Positions 25,849 through 35,986 are shown, counted from the stretch's first letter. The stretch is DNA of 64,000 bases from Pseudomonas helmanticensis (GCF_900182985.1 NZ_FXUY01000001.1:806001-870000); one strand, 5' to 3'. The notes: a model not told the origin generated them from the letters alone. Made by a program: numbers and translations.

Positions 25849-26778
25849 ATGCGAAATCAACTGCTGGTAGCCGTTTCGTTGCTGGCGTTAGGGGGGTGTC
25901 AGTCAATAAAGATTCTGATGACCGATACCGTGGAGCCTGCCAGCGGCGAAGGCGAGAAAACCCGGGTTATTCCGATTGAAGAAAAAACGTTTAAAGGAAA
26001 AAATTCGCAGTGGGAGCAACTGTTCGGAACCGCTGATCAATACGCATGGGCAGAAAAGTGCCATGTGTCATCGACTAAGCCAACCGAAGAGGCGGTGAGC
26101 GGGACCGCAGCGCTATTAACGGCGGTCGGGGGTGTCGTGTGGGGGCTGGCCGTTGATGCGGTCAACTCCAAAATAGATGAAATACAAGAGCGATCCGTCA
26201 AGTCCTGGGCAGCGACATGGACGGGAACCAGAGGTGGCTTGAAAGTCCCGCAATGCTTTGCGGTGGTGCGCGTCAGTGCCGAACAGGTGCCGAAAGCGCA
26301 GATGGCGATCCTGTTCGAAATCAAGGGCGTCAATACCGGTAACGCAAACGCGCCAGCAGTTCAGTGGGCGCCGTTATTGATTGCGTCGCGAACCAGTCTG
26401 GCGCTGACCAAGCGCGAAGGGCAGGTCGGCACCATCGGACTGTCGCTGTCAGTAGCGGCGAAATCTTTCAAGGAGGGTGAGTTCACGGTCAAGGTGAGTG
26501 ACCCGATCAGTGTCAGCGGCATTGTTGTGTCTACGCCAGGAGAGAATGCGCCGCTTCACGTCAAGTCAGTGACGGATGACCAATATTCGGACCCTTTGCA
26601 GTTTTACGCGAAAGACGATGCGGCGAGTGTCTATCTGAAGTTTGCCATTGTCGAAAGCGGTTCGATGGCCGGCCTGAACACCAAAGCCAAGGCCGAGTTC
26701 AAGGCGTGGACCGACGCACTTGGACCGGTTGCAGCGGATGCCTGGAAGAAAAAACTGACTAAAGCGGATGATGAGTGA
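25849..26778 (+). CDS. Hypothetical lipoprotein, 309 aa
   Basis: ATG 25849, with GGAGCG upstream, gives a lipoprotein signal: MRNQLLVAVSLLALGGC, lipobox LGGC with Cys17. The mature protein shows alternating strands in the C-terminal half (GEFTVKVSDPISVSGIVV) and ends in a helix (FKAWTDALGPVAADAW). I do not recognise the family. Probably tethered to the outer membrane facing the periplasm. It precedes the five-gene protease/NTPase cluster by 257 bp on the same strand, so it could share control, but no motif links them. Confidence 0.6.
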   Translation: MRNQLLVAVSLLALGGCQSIKILMTDTVEPASGEGEKTRVIPIEEKTFKGKNSQWEQLFGTADQYAWAEKCHVSSTKPTEEAVSGTAALLTAVGGVVWGLAVDAVNSKIDEIQERSVKSWAATWTGTRGGLKVPQCFAVVRVSAEQVPKAQMAILFEIKGVNTGNANAPAVQWAPLLIASRTSLALTKREGQVGTIGLSLSVAAKSFKEGEFTVKVSDPISVSGIVVSTPGENAPLHVKSVTDDQYSDPLQFYAKDDAASVYLKFAIVESGSMAGLNTKAKAEFKAWTDALGPVAADAWKKKLTKADDE

Positions 26779-27035
26779 TTCTCAGGTTGTAGCGATGTTT
26801 TTCAAGAGGCTGGCGGTCACCGCGAAAGGGGATCGTCAGTTATTTTTTGGCGGGTGCGATTTCATTGTGCTATTACCATAGGACCTCATCCGCAGTGCCC
26901 TTTGGTAAAGACGCCTACGCAAGTATTAGCGCCGCAGTAGGGAAGGATCCGAGAAACACTGGACCAGGGCCTCGCCGAAGTCTCGCGTCTCGCCCTGCCT
27001 GATTGCTTTCCTGCGCGCTGGAGGCTAGACGTGAG

Positions 27036-28862
27036 ATGCCTGTCCCGGATGATTTCTCAGATCAGTTGAATTTTGACGCTGAAGATCTTGAGCGAATTTT
27101 CAATGATCCTGTCGCTTATGCCCAGGCTGTCGAGGTGTTGGCGCAGATGCGGCTGGGGCGAGACGATACCCCAAGCGCCGACGGTCTGAATGCCTGTGTC
27201 GATGGCGTCGATGTAGATCGGGCCAGCAACTGGATCGAAGTGCTCAAGCTCAAGGATTGTCTTTCCTCGTTCCTGCTGGGGCTACGCGGGCGAGGTGTCT
27301 GGCCTGCACCAGCCGTTGATCCTCCCGTAGACCCCGACGATTCTGCAACGTCATTCGATACTAAAAAGTTAGGTGATTTTCTAGTCCGGCTGGAATCCTT
27401 TCGATGCACGATCTGCGTTCAAGGGAATGTGAAAGGCTCCGGCATTCTGGTCGGACCCAGTTCGGTTCTGACCGCTTGGCATGTCATCGCCAAGGCGGGG
27501 CAAAAGCCCGAGCAGGAGTTGTTATCGAAAATCGATGTGGTGCTTGCAGACGGGCGCAAGATCGACGTTGCATTGTTGTCGGCCTCATCGCCTTGTGGTG
27601 AGGTGGAGTGGCCTCCAGTGGGTGGCCGAGCACCCAAAAATGACAGCGAAGTCGAACATGCGCACGATATCGCGCTGTTACGTCTAAAAAAACCGGCCGG
27701 CATTCATCTGACTTACGCGAACCTTGCCGCACCGCCCTATGCGTTCAAGGGGACTCCCGATGTAATGTTGGTTTCCTACCCAGAAGGCCAGTGGGATGGT
27801 ATTGAGTTCGCCAGACTGCAACGGCTGCGTAATTTGACGGCGCGCTGGGGCTATAGCACGCGCACAAACAAGACAGGCTCGTCGGGCGGTGGTTGCTTCG
27901 ACAACCAATTCGCTTTGACAGGTATACATCAGGGCCGGGCGCAAGGCCTTGGCCGACTGATCCCATTGATTCGTTTCCATGAGCACGTCAAAGAGGCCAT
28001 CGCCAACGACGAACTGCCCCCAATGCTCTGGTCGCTAGACGGCACCCCGCAGAGCAATTTGATTGTCGGGCGTGATGACTTTTTCATCGGCTACCAGACC
28101 GCCATGCGCGGGTCGCCACGCGCCAGGGGGTTATGGGTTCGCCGGGTCGATCTAGTCAATGATCTGTCCGGTTTGCCTTTCACCTTCCAGATGCTCGAAA
28201 GCCTCGTGGCACGCAGCCCGAGCACTCGTTTGATCCGCATCAGTTTCGATACGATCGTCCATGACCTGCCGAACGAAATCGCCCGCCGGGCAACCGACGC
28301 CGGGTTGAACGTCCAGCCGCCGATGGCCCAGGCAGGCGCAGGCATCGACCAGACCGAGCCTGAGGCGATGATCGCTGACCGTGCCCGACGCGTGGCGCAA
28401 TCACTCAATGAACGTGCGCACGAGCAGGGCATTCGCCTTTGGGTCTTCTTCGATCACCCGGCGGTCATGTTCGGCGATGAGCCCCGCTGGGCGTTGACCG
28501 CGTTCGTCGATCAGGCTATGCGCCTGGAAAACCTGCGGATTGCCCTGGCAGGTTTTGAAGCCGTGCAGATGCCCGGTGCGCAGTTCGAGTTTCCCGGCGA
28601 CGCTCTCGGTGAAGGGCCGCCCGGGCTGATGACCGAGTATATGTCACACGTTAATGCCCAAGATCTCCGTAGCCTTATCGACACTGCAACGCGCGACTTG
28701 AGACGCCCCATTAGCAGTGAGTTCGCAGAGGAATGGGTGGAGGAAGCACTGGAGGGGCTTGTCCCTGTCAACGGGCAGTACGGCAGCACGTTGCGCACCA
28801 CGATTGCCGAACGGTTGCAGAAACGCCTGCAAAAACTTTGCAAAAAAGGACCTCGGCCATGA
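27036..28862 (+). CDS. Trypsin-like protease with long C-terminal domain (cluster gene 1)
   Basis: A 608-residue cytoplasmic protein (no signal peptide). Residues 1-115 are a helical N-terminal domain. Residues 120-325 are a chymotrypsin-fold protease with a full triad: His149 in LTAWHVIA, Asp211 in HDIALLRL, Ser283 in GSSGGGCF. Residues 340-608 form a separate domain starting NLIVGRDDFFIG, with strand-helix pattern (GLWVRRVD, RLIRISFD, IRLWVFFD) that looks like a degenerate P-loop or iSTAND-type module lacking Walker A. The ATG at 27036 has GGAGG 11 bases upstream. Its stop overlaps the NTPase start (ATGA), so the two are coupled. I infer a protease that is gated by, or processes, its NTPase partner. 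Confidence 0.78.
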   Translation: MPVPDDFSDQLNFDAEDLERIFNDPVAYAQAVEVLAQMRLGRDDTPSADGLNACVDGVDVDRASNWIEVLKLKDCLSSFLLGLRGRGVWPAPAVDPPVDPDDSATSFDTKKLGDFLVRLESFRCTICVQGNVKGSGILVGPSSVLTAWHVIAKAGQKPEQELLSKIDVVLADGRKIDVALLSASSPCGEVEWPPVGGRAPKNDSEVEHAHDIALLRLKKPAGIHLTYANLAAPPYAFKGTPDVMLVSYPEGQWDGIEFARLQRLRNLTARWGYSTRTNKTGSSGGGCFDNQFALTGIHQGRAQGLGRLIPLIRFHEHVKEAIANDELPPMLWSLDGTPQSNLIVGRDDFFIGYQTAMRGSPRARGLWVRRVDLVNDLSGLPFTFQMLESLVARSPSTRLIRISFDTIVHDLPNEIARRATDAGLNVQPPMAQAGAGIDQTEPEAMIADRARRVAQSLNERAHEQGIRLWVFFDHPAVMFGDEPRWALTAFVDQAMRLENLRIALAGFEAVQMPGAQFEFPGDALGEGPPGLMTEYMSHVNAQDLRSLIDTATRDLRRPISSEFAEEWVEEALEGLVPVNGQYGSTLRTTIAERLQKRLQKLCKKGPRP

Positions 28863-31800
28863 ATTCCACCAAGGAGAAGGATGCCTTGCTGTTTGCTGCG
28901 CTGTCCGGGCCTTTCAAGCCAGGCCAGGCACTGACGACGCTAAAAGCTGCGAGCGGGCCTGGGGAATTCGCGATGGCGGCGACCCGTTTGGCCGACTTTT
29001 GTGACACCCGACCCGCCGATGCAGAAGGCTTCTGGCTCATTCGCACACCCACTCGCCACGCACTTCTCGAAGCCTTGAGCGAGCCGGCATTGGTCGCTGG
29101 CGTGGCGAAACGACGTCGGCTCGAGACTGACGAACAAACCCGAGACCTTCTCGCTGTACTGCTGGACGAGCCACCGCTGTCACGCGTACAGATTGAGGAG
29201 ACTCTGCAAACGGCGCGTGCACGGGAGGCGTTCGAGCGCATCATTCTTGCGCTTGATCGAGCGGGAGCACGTGCGCCGAGTCACGATCTGCTGGCACAGG
29301 CGCGCGCGGCGCTGGTCAGGTTTGACCAGGAAAAGAAAATGGCGCAGGTCGCCGAGCGCGGATTCTTCGGCCGTGAAATGGAGTATGCGCGAGTCGCCGC
29401 ATGGCTGGATTTTCCAGCGCTGGCGCCGCCTGCAAGCTGCCTGTTTCTGACCGGGGCTCCTGGAATCGGCAAGTCAACGCTGTTGGCCGAGTCGGTTCGG
29501 CGCATTTACGTCCAACAACGGCCGTTGATCTTGCGCCTTGATTTTGACCGCGCGGGGCTTGATGTCCAGGATTTGCTCGGCCTGACCATGGAGGCCACGC
29601 GACAGCTTGCAGACCAGCTGGATATCGGCATCAAGGAGTTGCAAGACGCTCGACTCAAGGCCGGCGAAGTGTTCGACAAGGAAAAGGCCAGCCATTCGAC
29701 CAATCGTCATGCGCTGCCGACCACCCTTGTCCGTCGATTGGGCGCGGCGGTCGCCTCATCACGGCGCCCGGTGCTGGTGGTTCTTGATACGCTGGAGGTG
29801 CTGCGCAGTCGCGGCGAAACCCATCCGGTCAGACTGTTCGATTGGCTTGATAGTTTGCTGGAGCACGGCGTGAAGCCAATGCACGTGCTGGCGGCGGGAC
29901 GAGGTGACGCGCTCGACAGTGTGCAGCGCATAGCCGACAAACTGTCGAATAGCCGTCCCCGACACCTTGAGCATTTCGAACTGATGGGGCTGGATTTCCA
30001 TTCGGCCAGTGAGTTTCTGTTCAAACTCGGTGCACCGCAGCGCTACTGGCGTGAATTGCTTGAACTGGCCCAAGGCAACCCGCTCAAGCTGCGCCTGGGG
30101 GCAGAAATCTCCAAGCGTACCGGCGACAAACGCTTGCCACGGCGTAAACGGGGCGAAGAGATCAGTTCGGCGTTCCTCTACAGATTGCTCCTGTCACGTA
30201 TCGACGACCCGCTGCTCAAACGGCTCGCCCATCCGGGCCTGATCGTCAGGCGTATCAATGCCCAAGTGATTCGTGAAGTTCTGGCACCGGCATTGGGCCT
30301 TGGCAAGCTGACCATCGAGCACGCGGAAAAGCTCTGGGAGCAATTGGCGACTCAGCATTGGCTGGTCGAGCCTGATCCCGGCGCACCGGGGTTTCTCAAA
30401 CATCGCAGCGATATGCGCGCGCTGTTGCTGCCTCTGCTTTACAGCACCAGCGCGATCAAATCGGCACGAGTAGATGCGGCGGCACTGCGCTGGTTTGCCA
30501 AGCTCGATCAGCCTTGGGCTCAGGTTGAAACGGTGTATCACCAACTGCAACTGACTCGCGTGGGGCATACGCTGCCGAGCGTGCCCAGTCAAATTGCTGC
30601 GCAGTTTGATGAGCAGACGCTGGAAGAGTTGCCCCGCCCGGTGGCTGACGGCTTGCGCAGTATTCGCGGCGAGCGCAGTAGCGCGTTGCGTGAGGACTGG
30701 TCGACCGGTTCACCGGGGCGCGAGGCGGTGATCGTGCGTGAAAGCCTGACGATCCTCAAACGTCAGGACTGGGTGGAAGGGGCTTATCTGGCGCGCAGCA
30801 TTGTCAGTGAGGGCGATCTGGATGTTCGCTCCCCGGCGGCGGATGCGGTGCGCATGCTGCTTTGGCGATCGGGGCAGTGGGCTGAGGCGAAGCGCTGGCT
30901 GGCGGAGCGCGATCGCTTCACCGACTCAGACGCTGACGTTTATGAGTTGCCAGAAGAGCTGGCATTGGTTCGGCTGGAAATGCGTGCCGAATTCAGCCCG
31001 GATCGGCTGCGTCAGCGCTGGCGGGAATGGCAACCGGGCATAGAACGCCTTGCCCAGGCTGCGGATTCGGCGAGTGACGACTGTGCCCATTACGGGGCGC
31101 TGGCGTTGTTAATGGACAATCTGCCCACGCCTTGCGAGTTCGCTTCCCGGCAAAAACGCAATGGTAATTTCGCCGCTGCAGCCCGCAACGTCTGGCTTGA
31201 CGGTTCAGGCAACAGGGTGGCCGGAGCGGTCGATTTTGGTTATCAGCGTATGGCGCGCGTCATTCGGCAGAACTCTACGCAGGAAACCTTCGAGGTCGGC
31301 CGGGCGCTCGCCACACTGACGCCGTATGCGTCTTTCGCCAAAAACCTGATGGTAATACCGCAGGATCGCGAGTTACTCGGTGCCGCCGAGCGTTTTGCCG
31401 ATTTGGTCGGCCGGGCTGGCGGGCTGATTGAACAGTGGCCACCAGAACCTGTACGGATGAACTCCAACGACCCTTTGGGTACGTTGACCGATATAGGTCT
31501 TTTTGCCGATTGGGCGCAGGCCTGCGCATTCGTCAGCCGCGACGAAAACCTTTTACTGATTGGCCGCGCCGCCGAGCGCTGGCGACGAACCATGGCCGGT
31601 AATTGGTCGATTGGGCGGCGGTTTGGCCGTTGGGAGCAGCGTCCGTTGCTGGATAACACCGTCGAGGCGCGCTTGCGTTTTCTGCTCGGGTCGAAAAATC
31701 CTTTGCAACTGGCCCAGGAGCAAATCCGGGTGTGGGATGAAAGCATGCCCTCTGCTGGGCTGTGGTCGTTGTTACGCAAACGGATCAATGCATCACGGGC

Positions 31801-31927
31801 TGTGCCGAAAGGTCAGTCAGCGGATCCTGAATTACCTCGCGTTATTACCCGTCAACTGCTGTCACGCGCAATCCCCGCAGTATTCGCGCCGGCACTGACA
31901 GTCTTGATCCTGCACGGTGAACTGTGA
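28859..31927 (+). CDS. STAND-type NTPase, 1022 aa (cluster gene 2)
   Basis: A large signal-transducing ATPase. Residues 1-165 are a helical N-terminal domain; GFFGREMEYARVAAWL introduces the NTPase. Walker A GAPGIGKST is at 199-207, Walker B VLVVLDTLE at 305-313, an arginine-sensor-like AAGRGD at 345-350, and the GxP motif in GNPLKLRL at 406-413, which marks STAND proteins (NACHT/AP-ATPase class). A winged helix follows, and residues 560-1022 are helical repeats of likely sensor function. STAND proteins oligomerise on sensing a trigger. ATG 28859 overlaps the upstream stop and follows AAAGGA. It is the probable switch of the cluster. Confidence 0.85.
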   Translation: MNSTKEKDALLFAALSGPFKPGQALTTLKAASGPGEFAMAATRLADFCDTRPADAEGFWLIRTPTRHALLEALSEPALVAGVAKRRRLETDEQTRDLLAVLLDEPPLSRVQIEETLQTARAREAFERIILALDRAGARAPSHDLLAQARAALVRFDQEKKMAQVAERGFFGREMEYARVAAWLDFPALAPPASCLFLTGAPGIGKSTLLAESVRRIYVQQRPLILRLDFDRAGLDVQDLLGLTMEATRQLADQLDIGIKELQDARLKAGEVFDKEKASHSTNRHALPTTLVRRLGAAVASSRRPVLVVLDTLEVLRSRGETHPVRLFDWLDSLLEHGVKPMHVLAAGRGDALDSVQRIADKLSNSRPRHLEHFELMGLDFHSASEFLFKLGAPQRYWRELLELAQGNPLKLRLGAEISKRTGDKRLPRRKRGEEISSAFLYRLLLSRIDDPLLKRLAHPGLIVRRINAQVIREVLAPALGLGKLTIEHAEKLWEQLATQHWLVEPDPGAPGFLKHRSDMRALLLPLLYSTSAIKSARVDAAALRWFAKLDQPWAQVETVYHQLQLTRVGHTLPSVPSQIAAQFDEQTLEELPRPVADGLRSIRGERSSALREDWSTGSPGREAVIVRESLTILKRQDWVEGAYLARSIVSEGDLDVRSPAADAVRMLLWRSGQWAEAKRWLAERDRFTDSDADVYELPEELALVRLEMRAEFSPDRLRQRWREWQPGIERLAQAADSASDDCAHYGALALLMDNLPTPCEFASRQKRNGNFAAAARNVWLDGSGNRVAGAVDFGYQRMARVIRQNSTQETFEVGRALATLTPYASFAKNLMVIPQDRELLGAAERFADLVGRAGGLIEQWPPEPVRMNSNDPLGTLTDIGLFADWAQACAFVSRDENLLLIGRAAERWRRTMAGNWSIGRRFGRWEQRPLLDNTVEARLRFLLGSKNPLQLAQEQIRVWDESMPSAGLWSLLRKRINASRAVPKGQSADPELPRVITRQLLSRAIPAVFAPALTVLILHGEL

Positions 31928-31943
31928 AACAGGGGAGGTTGGC

Positions 31944-33941
31944 ATGACGAACGAAGAACGGATAAACAATTTGAAAGCGAAGCTGACGCCAGAGATGGAA
32001 GCGGCGGTTCAAGAGGCTTTCAATAGCGGCCGGCTACCGGAATCGCTATGGAGTGGATTCTCCGGCGCCAGTCTTGAGTCCATAAAAGCTGGTGGTAGCC
32101 TTGAGTCGATACTGGGGCAGGGCACTCCGGGTAATTTCGAGGCGATAATCAAACTGGTCGGACGCCCTTCAATGTTGGTCAGTAATGACCGCGTGGAGCT
32201 GCAACCTTTGCCGAAATTGCCGCCGCAAACCTCCACGCTGATCCGTGGTGTCGAGCAGTGGATTCCCTCGGTGGGTCGCATCGAATTTCGCAATTATCAA
32301 ATGGCTTGGGGTGGTACAGGCTGGGTGGTAGAGCATTCCGGGGCGGGCACGCTGGTCGTGACCAATCGTCATGTCGCCAAGCTGGTCGCCCTCCGTAACG
32401 CGGATGGCACCGGGGTGTTCCTGCGCAACACCTCCGGTATACGCATGGGCGCCGCCATCGATTTTGGCGAAGAAGTCCACAGCCAGGTCGGCGACCGCAG
32501 CCGCACCGCCGCGCTGACCAAGGTTCAGTATCTGGCCGACGATGCCGCCGCCGACGTCGCCTTGCTGTTGATCGAGACGGCAGATTTCGCCCTGCCTACC
32601 CCCATGCAACTGATTGAAGACTCTGAGTCTGTTCAGATAGACGAATTGGTCGCTTTGATCGGCTATCCGGCCTACGACTCACGCAATAACGCCGATGCGC
32701 AAGCGAACTACTTCGGCCAACTCTATGAGGTCAAGCGCTTCGCTCCGGGTTTGATCATGCAGCCGCCAGGCGCCAATCAGGTACTGTCCTATGACTGCAC
32801 AAGCCTGGGCGGCAACTCTGGTTCGCCGGTGATCCGCCTGAGCGACGGCAAGGTCGTCGGCTTGCATTTCAGCGGGGCTTACCTGCAGGAGAACAGTGCG
32901 GTTCCAGCGGCGCGGATACGGGAACTGGTGCAGGGTCTGCGTCCGGTTTCCGTGCAGTTGCAGGCGCAAGCGCACACGACTGCGCTGGTTGAAGCCGCCG
33001 ATGGTAGCCACAACGCCGCCTGGTTCAGTCAACGAAAAGGCTTCGATACGGCCTTTCTGAAAACCGCTGAGACGACGCAGACGCTAAAAACCCCTTGGCC
33101 CGTATTGAGCGCAGATCTGGTGCTTGCTCTTGCCGTGCCAAGTGACTCCCCCGAGCAACCCAATGAACTGCGCTACACCCATTTCGGCGTCAAGTATTCA
33201 GCCACCCACAAACTGCCATTGATCACTGCCGTGAACATCGATGGCGCGGCAGCCGTGCGGATCAAGCGGGGTACCGACAAGTGGTTTGCCGACGAGCGAA
33301 TTCCCCGGGACATTCAACTGGGCGCGCAAAATTTCCAGGACGAGGAGATCGACCGCGGCCACATGGTTCGACGTGAAGACCCGAACTGGGGTAGCCAGCA
33401 GGAAGCCGAGCAGGCCAACTTCGACACCTTTCACTACGTTAATGCCGCCGCCCAACACTCGCGGTTGAATCAGGGCAAGGCGCTCTGGCAGGGCCTGGAA
33501 AACTACATTCTCGACAGCGCCCGCACCCACGGTTTCAAAGCCTGCGTGTTTACCGGCCCGATCCTGCGCAAGCAAGGCTCCGATGAGAAGGAGCTGTGGA
33601 TTGACGGCGCCATTGCGCCACTGGAATTCTGGAAACTGGTCGCGACCCTCGACGCTGAGGGCAAAGCGTTGCACACCACGGCTTACGTTCTAAGTCAGGG
33701 CCAGTTGTTACGCGATCTTCTGGAGAAACGCTCCCGGCACGAGGCGGTGGAAGGAATCGAACTGGGTCCCTACCGTACGTTTCAGGTGGCGATTGTCGAT
33801 CTGGCGGAGGCGACGGGTTATGACTTCAGTGCCTATGTCGCCAGTGACCCGCTGACTCGCATTCAGGCCGGACAGGAGGCTGTTGCCCACGGCGAGCCAG
33901 TGTTCATGCCGATCGCCGAGCTGGGCGAAATCATTCTTTAA
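31944..33941 (+). CDS. Trypsin-like protease fused to DRGH nonspecific endonuclease (cluster gene 3)
   Basis: A 665-residue two-enzyme fusion. Residues 100-330 are a trypsin-like protease with His143 (TNRHV), Asp204 (AADVALLL) and Ser292 (GGNSGSPV). Residues 395-655 are a beta-beta-alpha-metal DNA/RNA nonspecific endonuclease: EIDRGHMVRRED with His473 as general base, NAAAQHSRLNQ with metal-binding Asn, and GLENYI with a conserved Glu. The first 60 residues are helical. Start 31944 follows GGGAGG; the gene is 16 bp from the NTPase. I infer that the protease part holds or releases the nuclease. No secretion signal, so it would act on DNA or RNA in its own cell. Confidence 0.85.
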   Translation: MTNEERINNLKAKLTPEMEAAVQEAFNSGRLPESLWSGFSGASLESIKAGGSLESILGQGTPGNFEAIIKLVGRPSMLVSNDRVELQPLPKLPPQTSTLIRGVEQWIPSVGRIEFRNYQMAWGGTGWVVEHSGAGTLVVTNRHVAKLVALRNADGTGVFLRNTSGIRMGAAIDFGEEVHSQVGDRSRTAALTKVQYLADDAAADVALLLIETADFALPTPMQLIEDSESVQIDELVALIGYPAYDSRNNADAQANYFGQLYEVKRFAPGLIMQPPGANQVLSYDCTSLGGNSGSPVIRLSDGKVVGLHFSGAYLQENSAVPAARIRELVQGLRPVSVQLQAQAHTTALVEAADGSHNAAWFSQRKGFDTAFLKTAETTQTLKTPWPVLSADLVLALAVPSDSPEQPNELRYTHFGVKYSATHKLPLITAVNIDGAAAVRIKRGTDKWFADERIPRDIQLGAQNFQDEEIDRGHMVRREDPNWGSQQEAEQANFDTFHYVNAAAQHSRLNQGKALWQGLENYILDSARTHGFKACVFTGPILRKQGSDEKELWIDGAIAPLEFWKLVATLDAEGKALHTTAYVLSQGQLLRDLLEKRSRHEAVEGIELGPYRTFQVAIVDLAEATGYDFSAYVASDPLTRIQAGQEAVAHGEPVFMPIAELGEIIL

Positions 33942-33957
33942 GGGGTAAAGGAGCGAG

Positions 33958-35913
33958 ATGCCTGAGTTAAATCAAGCTGTCGACAGCGAAGCCAGTGAAC
34001 CGCAAAGTCAGCCGCCGCAGCCATTTGCAACCGAGTGCGATCTGGTGATGAAAGGAGGCATCACCAGCGGCATCGTCTACCCATTGGCAATCAAGGAGCT
34101 GTCCAGTGCGTTCCGGCTGCGCTCCATTGGCGGTACCAGCGCAGGCGCCATTGCTGCCGCTGCTGCGGCGGCCGCCGAACTGGGGCGTCAGCGCTTCGCG
34201 ACCGGGCAGGTAGCCGCCGACCCCGAGGGTTTCGTCAAACTGGCCAAGCTGCCTGGTTACCTGGGTTCGTCGTCTGCGGACGGGCGGGGCACAAAACTGT
34301 CGGCGCTGTTCAAACCCTTGCCGGCGCTGCGATCAATCTTCGATGTATTGCTGGCCTGTGTTTCTGATCAGCAGCCCGGCGCTCGGATCCTGGCGGTGCT
34401 GGCGACTTTGCTGCGTCGTCATTGGTTGGCCGCGGCACTGGCGCTGATCGTGGGAACGCTGCCCCTGTGGTTCAGCGCATCGAGTTGGGCTGTGGCGCTC
34501 TGGCTTTTGGGCTTCAGCGCTTTGCTGGTGGCGGGCACCCTGATCTGGCGATCCGCCAGGCTGCTGTTCAAAGAGTTACCGGACAATGGCTTCGGCCTCT
34601 GCTCGGGCATGCCCGAAAACGACGATCCGCAGAAAGATGAAGCGCTGACCCAGTGGCTGAGCGGCTACATCGATGATCTGGCGGGCCAGGCACAGGCGTT
34701 TCCCGGGCAACAGAAACCACTGACCTTCTCTGATCTTCAGGCGCATGGCATCGACCTGCAGATGATGACCACTTGCCTGACGTTGGGCAGGCCTTTTCGA
34801 CTGCCATTCGATGATGTCGAGAACGTGCGCGAGAACAAACAGTTCATGTTCAGGCGCTCCGAGTTCGCCAAACTGTTCCCGGCGCACGTCGTCGCCTGGA
34901 TGGTCGCCAACGCTCGGCCGCCAGCCGATGCTCAGCAGAGCAGGGCGGCTGCCGCGGCAGATGTTGACGATCTGTTCAATCTGCCCAAGCCGGGTGATCT
35001 CCCAGTCATTCTGGCCGCGCGCATGAGCCTCAGTTTTCCGTTGTTGCTCAGTGCGGTTCCGTTGTACTGCATCGATTACCGCAAGAAGCTTCAGACGCAG
35101 CAGTACGTTGCCCCTGAGCGTTGCTGGTTTACCGACGGTGGCGTGGGCTCGAATTTTCCCATCCATTTTTTCGATATGCCACTGCCGACTCGACCAACCT
35201 TCGGCCTTGACCTCGGCGTGGCCGACTCGGCAAGCGATCAGCGAGTAGTGTTCGCGCAGAATAACGGCGATGCACGGCTGACCTACTGGCGCCGTTTTAC
35301 CGAAGGAGGCGGGGCGGGATCGATCATCGGATTTTTGTCCGCTGCGCTCAGTGTGGCCAAGGACTGGAATCATGAAACCCTTTCACACCTGCCGGGTTTT
35401 CGTGACCGCATCGGCCTTGTCCGGCTGACCGCCGACGAAGGCGGGTTGAACCTCGCCATGCCGCAAAGCCGCATCTTGCAACTGAGTGAATATGGCGCGA
35501 CCGCTGGTCGCGAGTTTGTGGCCCGCTTCGGCGCGCCAGGTAACACCCTTGAAATGAACTGGGAAAACCATCAACTGATCCGTTTGCGGCTGCTGCTCGC
35601 ATCGCTTGGCGAACAATTGCAGCATCTGGATAAAGGGTTGCAAGTGACAGCTGGCACGACGGGCGATTACAGCAGATTCTTCAGTCAGCCTGTCGGCCCG
35701 CAATCCTATCGATTCACCGGTCTTGGCCAATGGTCAGCGGACCCCGCAACAGGCTTGTATAGCAGTCAGGCAGCGCTGGCCAAGTGGACGCTCGAGCAAC
35801 TGCTGTCAGTGCCGCGCATGGCTGAGGCAAGCCAACAGACAACGCCCGGTACTCGCCTGGACAAGCGTGCCCCCAAACCCCTGCCGGAGTTGAAGTTGCG
35901 CCCGCGAATATGA
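33958..35913 (+). CDS. Patatin-like phospholipase with internal membrane hairpin (cluster gene 4)
   Basis: A 651-residue patatin-fold lipase. The oxyanion glycines are in MKGGITSGIVYP (31-42), the nucleophile is Ser61 in GGTSAG, and the dyad Asp393 is in FTDGGVGSNFP. Unusually, two hydrophobic segments lie inside the domain at about 155-175 and 176-197, which should anchor the lipase in the inner membrane. A large C-terminal region (400-651) is unassigned. AAAGGAG precedes ATG; the gap from gene 3 is 16 bp. Patatins are known killing effectors in CBASS and other defence systems, where they break membranes; I infer the same here. Confidence 0.85.
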   Translation: MPELNQAVDSEASEPQSQPPQPFATECDLVMKGGITSGIVYPLAIKELSSAFRLRSIGGTSAGAIAAAAAAAAELGRQRFATGQVAADPEGFVKLAKLPGYLGSSSADGRGTKLSALFKPLPALRSIFDVLLACVSDQQPGARILAVLATLLRRHWLAAALALIVGTLPLWFSASSWAVALWLLGFSALLVAGTLIWRSARLLFKELPDNGFGLCSGMPENDDPQKDEALTQWLSGYIDDLAGQAQAFPGQQKPLTFSDLQAHGIDLQMMTTCLTLGRPFRLPFDDVENVRENKQFMFRRSEFAKLFPAHVVAWMVANARPPADAQQSRAAAAADVDDLFNLPKPGDLPVILAARMSLSFPLLLSAVPLYCIDYRKKLQTQQYVAPERCWFTDGGVGSNFPIHFFDMPLPTRPTFGLDLGVADSASDQRVVFAQNNGDARLTYWRRFTEGGGAGSIIGFLSAALSVAKDWNHETLSHLPGFRDRIGLVRLTADEGGLNLAMPQSRILQLSEYGATAGREFVARFGAPGNTLEMNWENHQLIRLRLLLASLGEQLQHLDKGLQVTAGTTGDYSRFFSQPVGPQSYRFTGLGQWSADPATGLYSSQAALAKWTLEQLLSVPRMAEASQQTTPGTRLDKRAPKPLPELKLRPRI

Positions 35914-35986
35914 CCTGATCCGGCCTGCAAACCGATTAACGCAAACGCCTGTTTCTTCTTCGCAACGCACGTTGAGGAATGCACCG

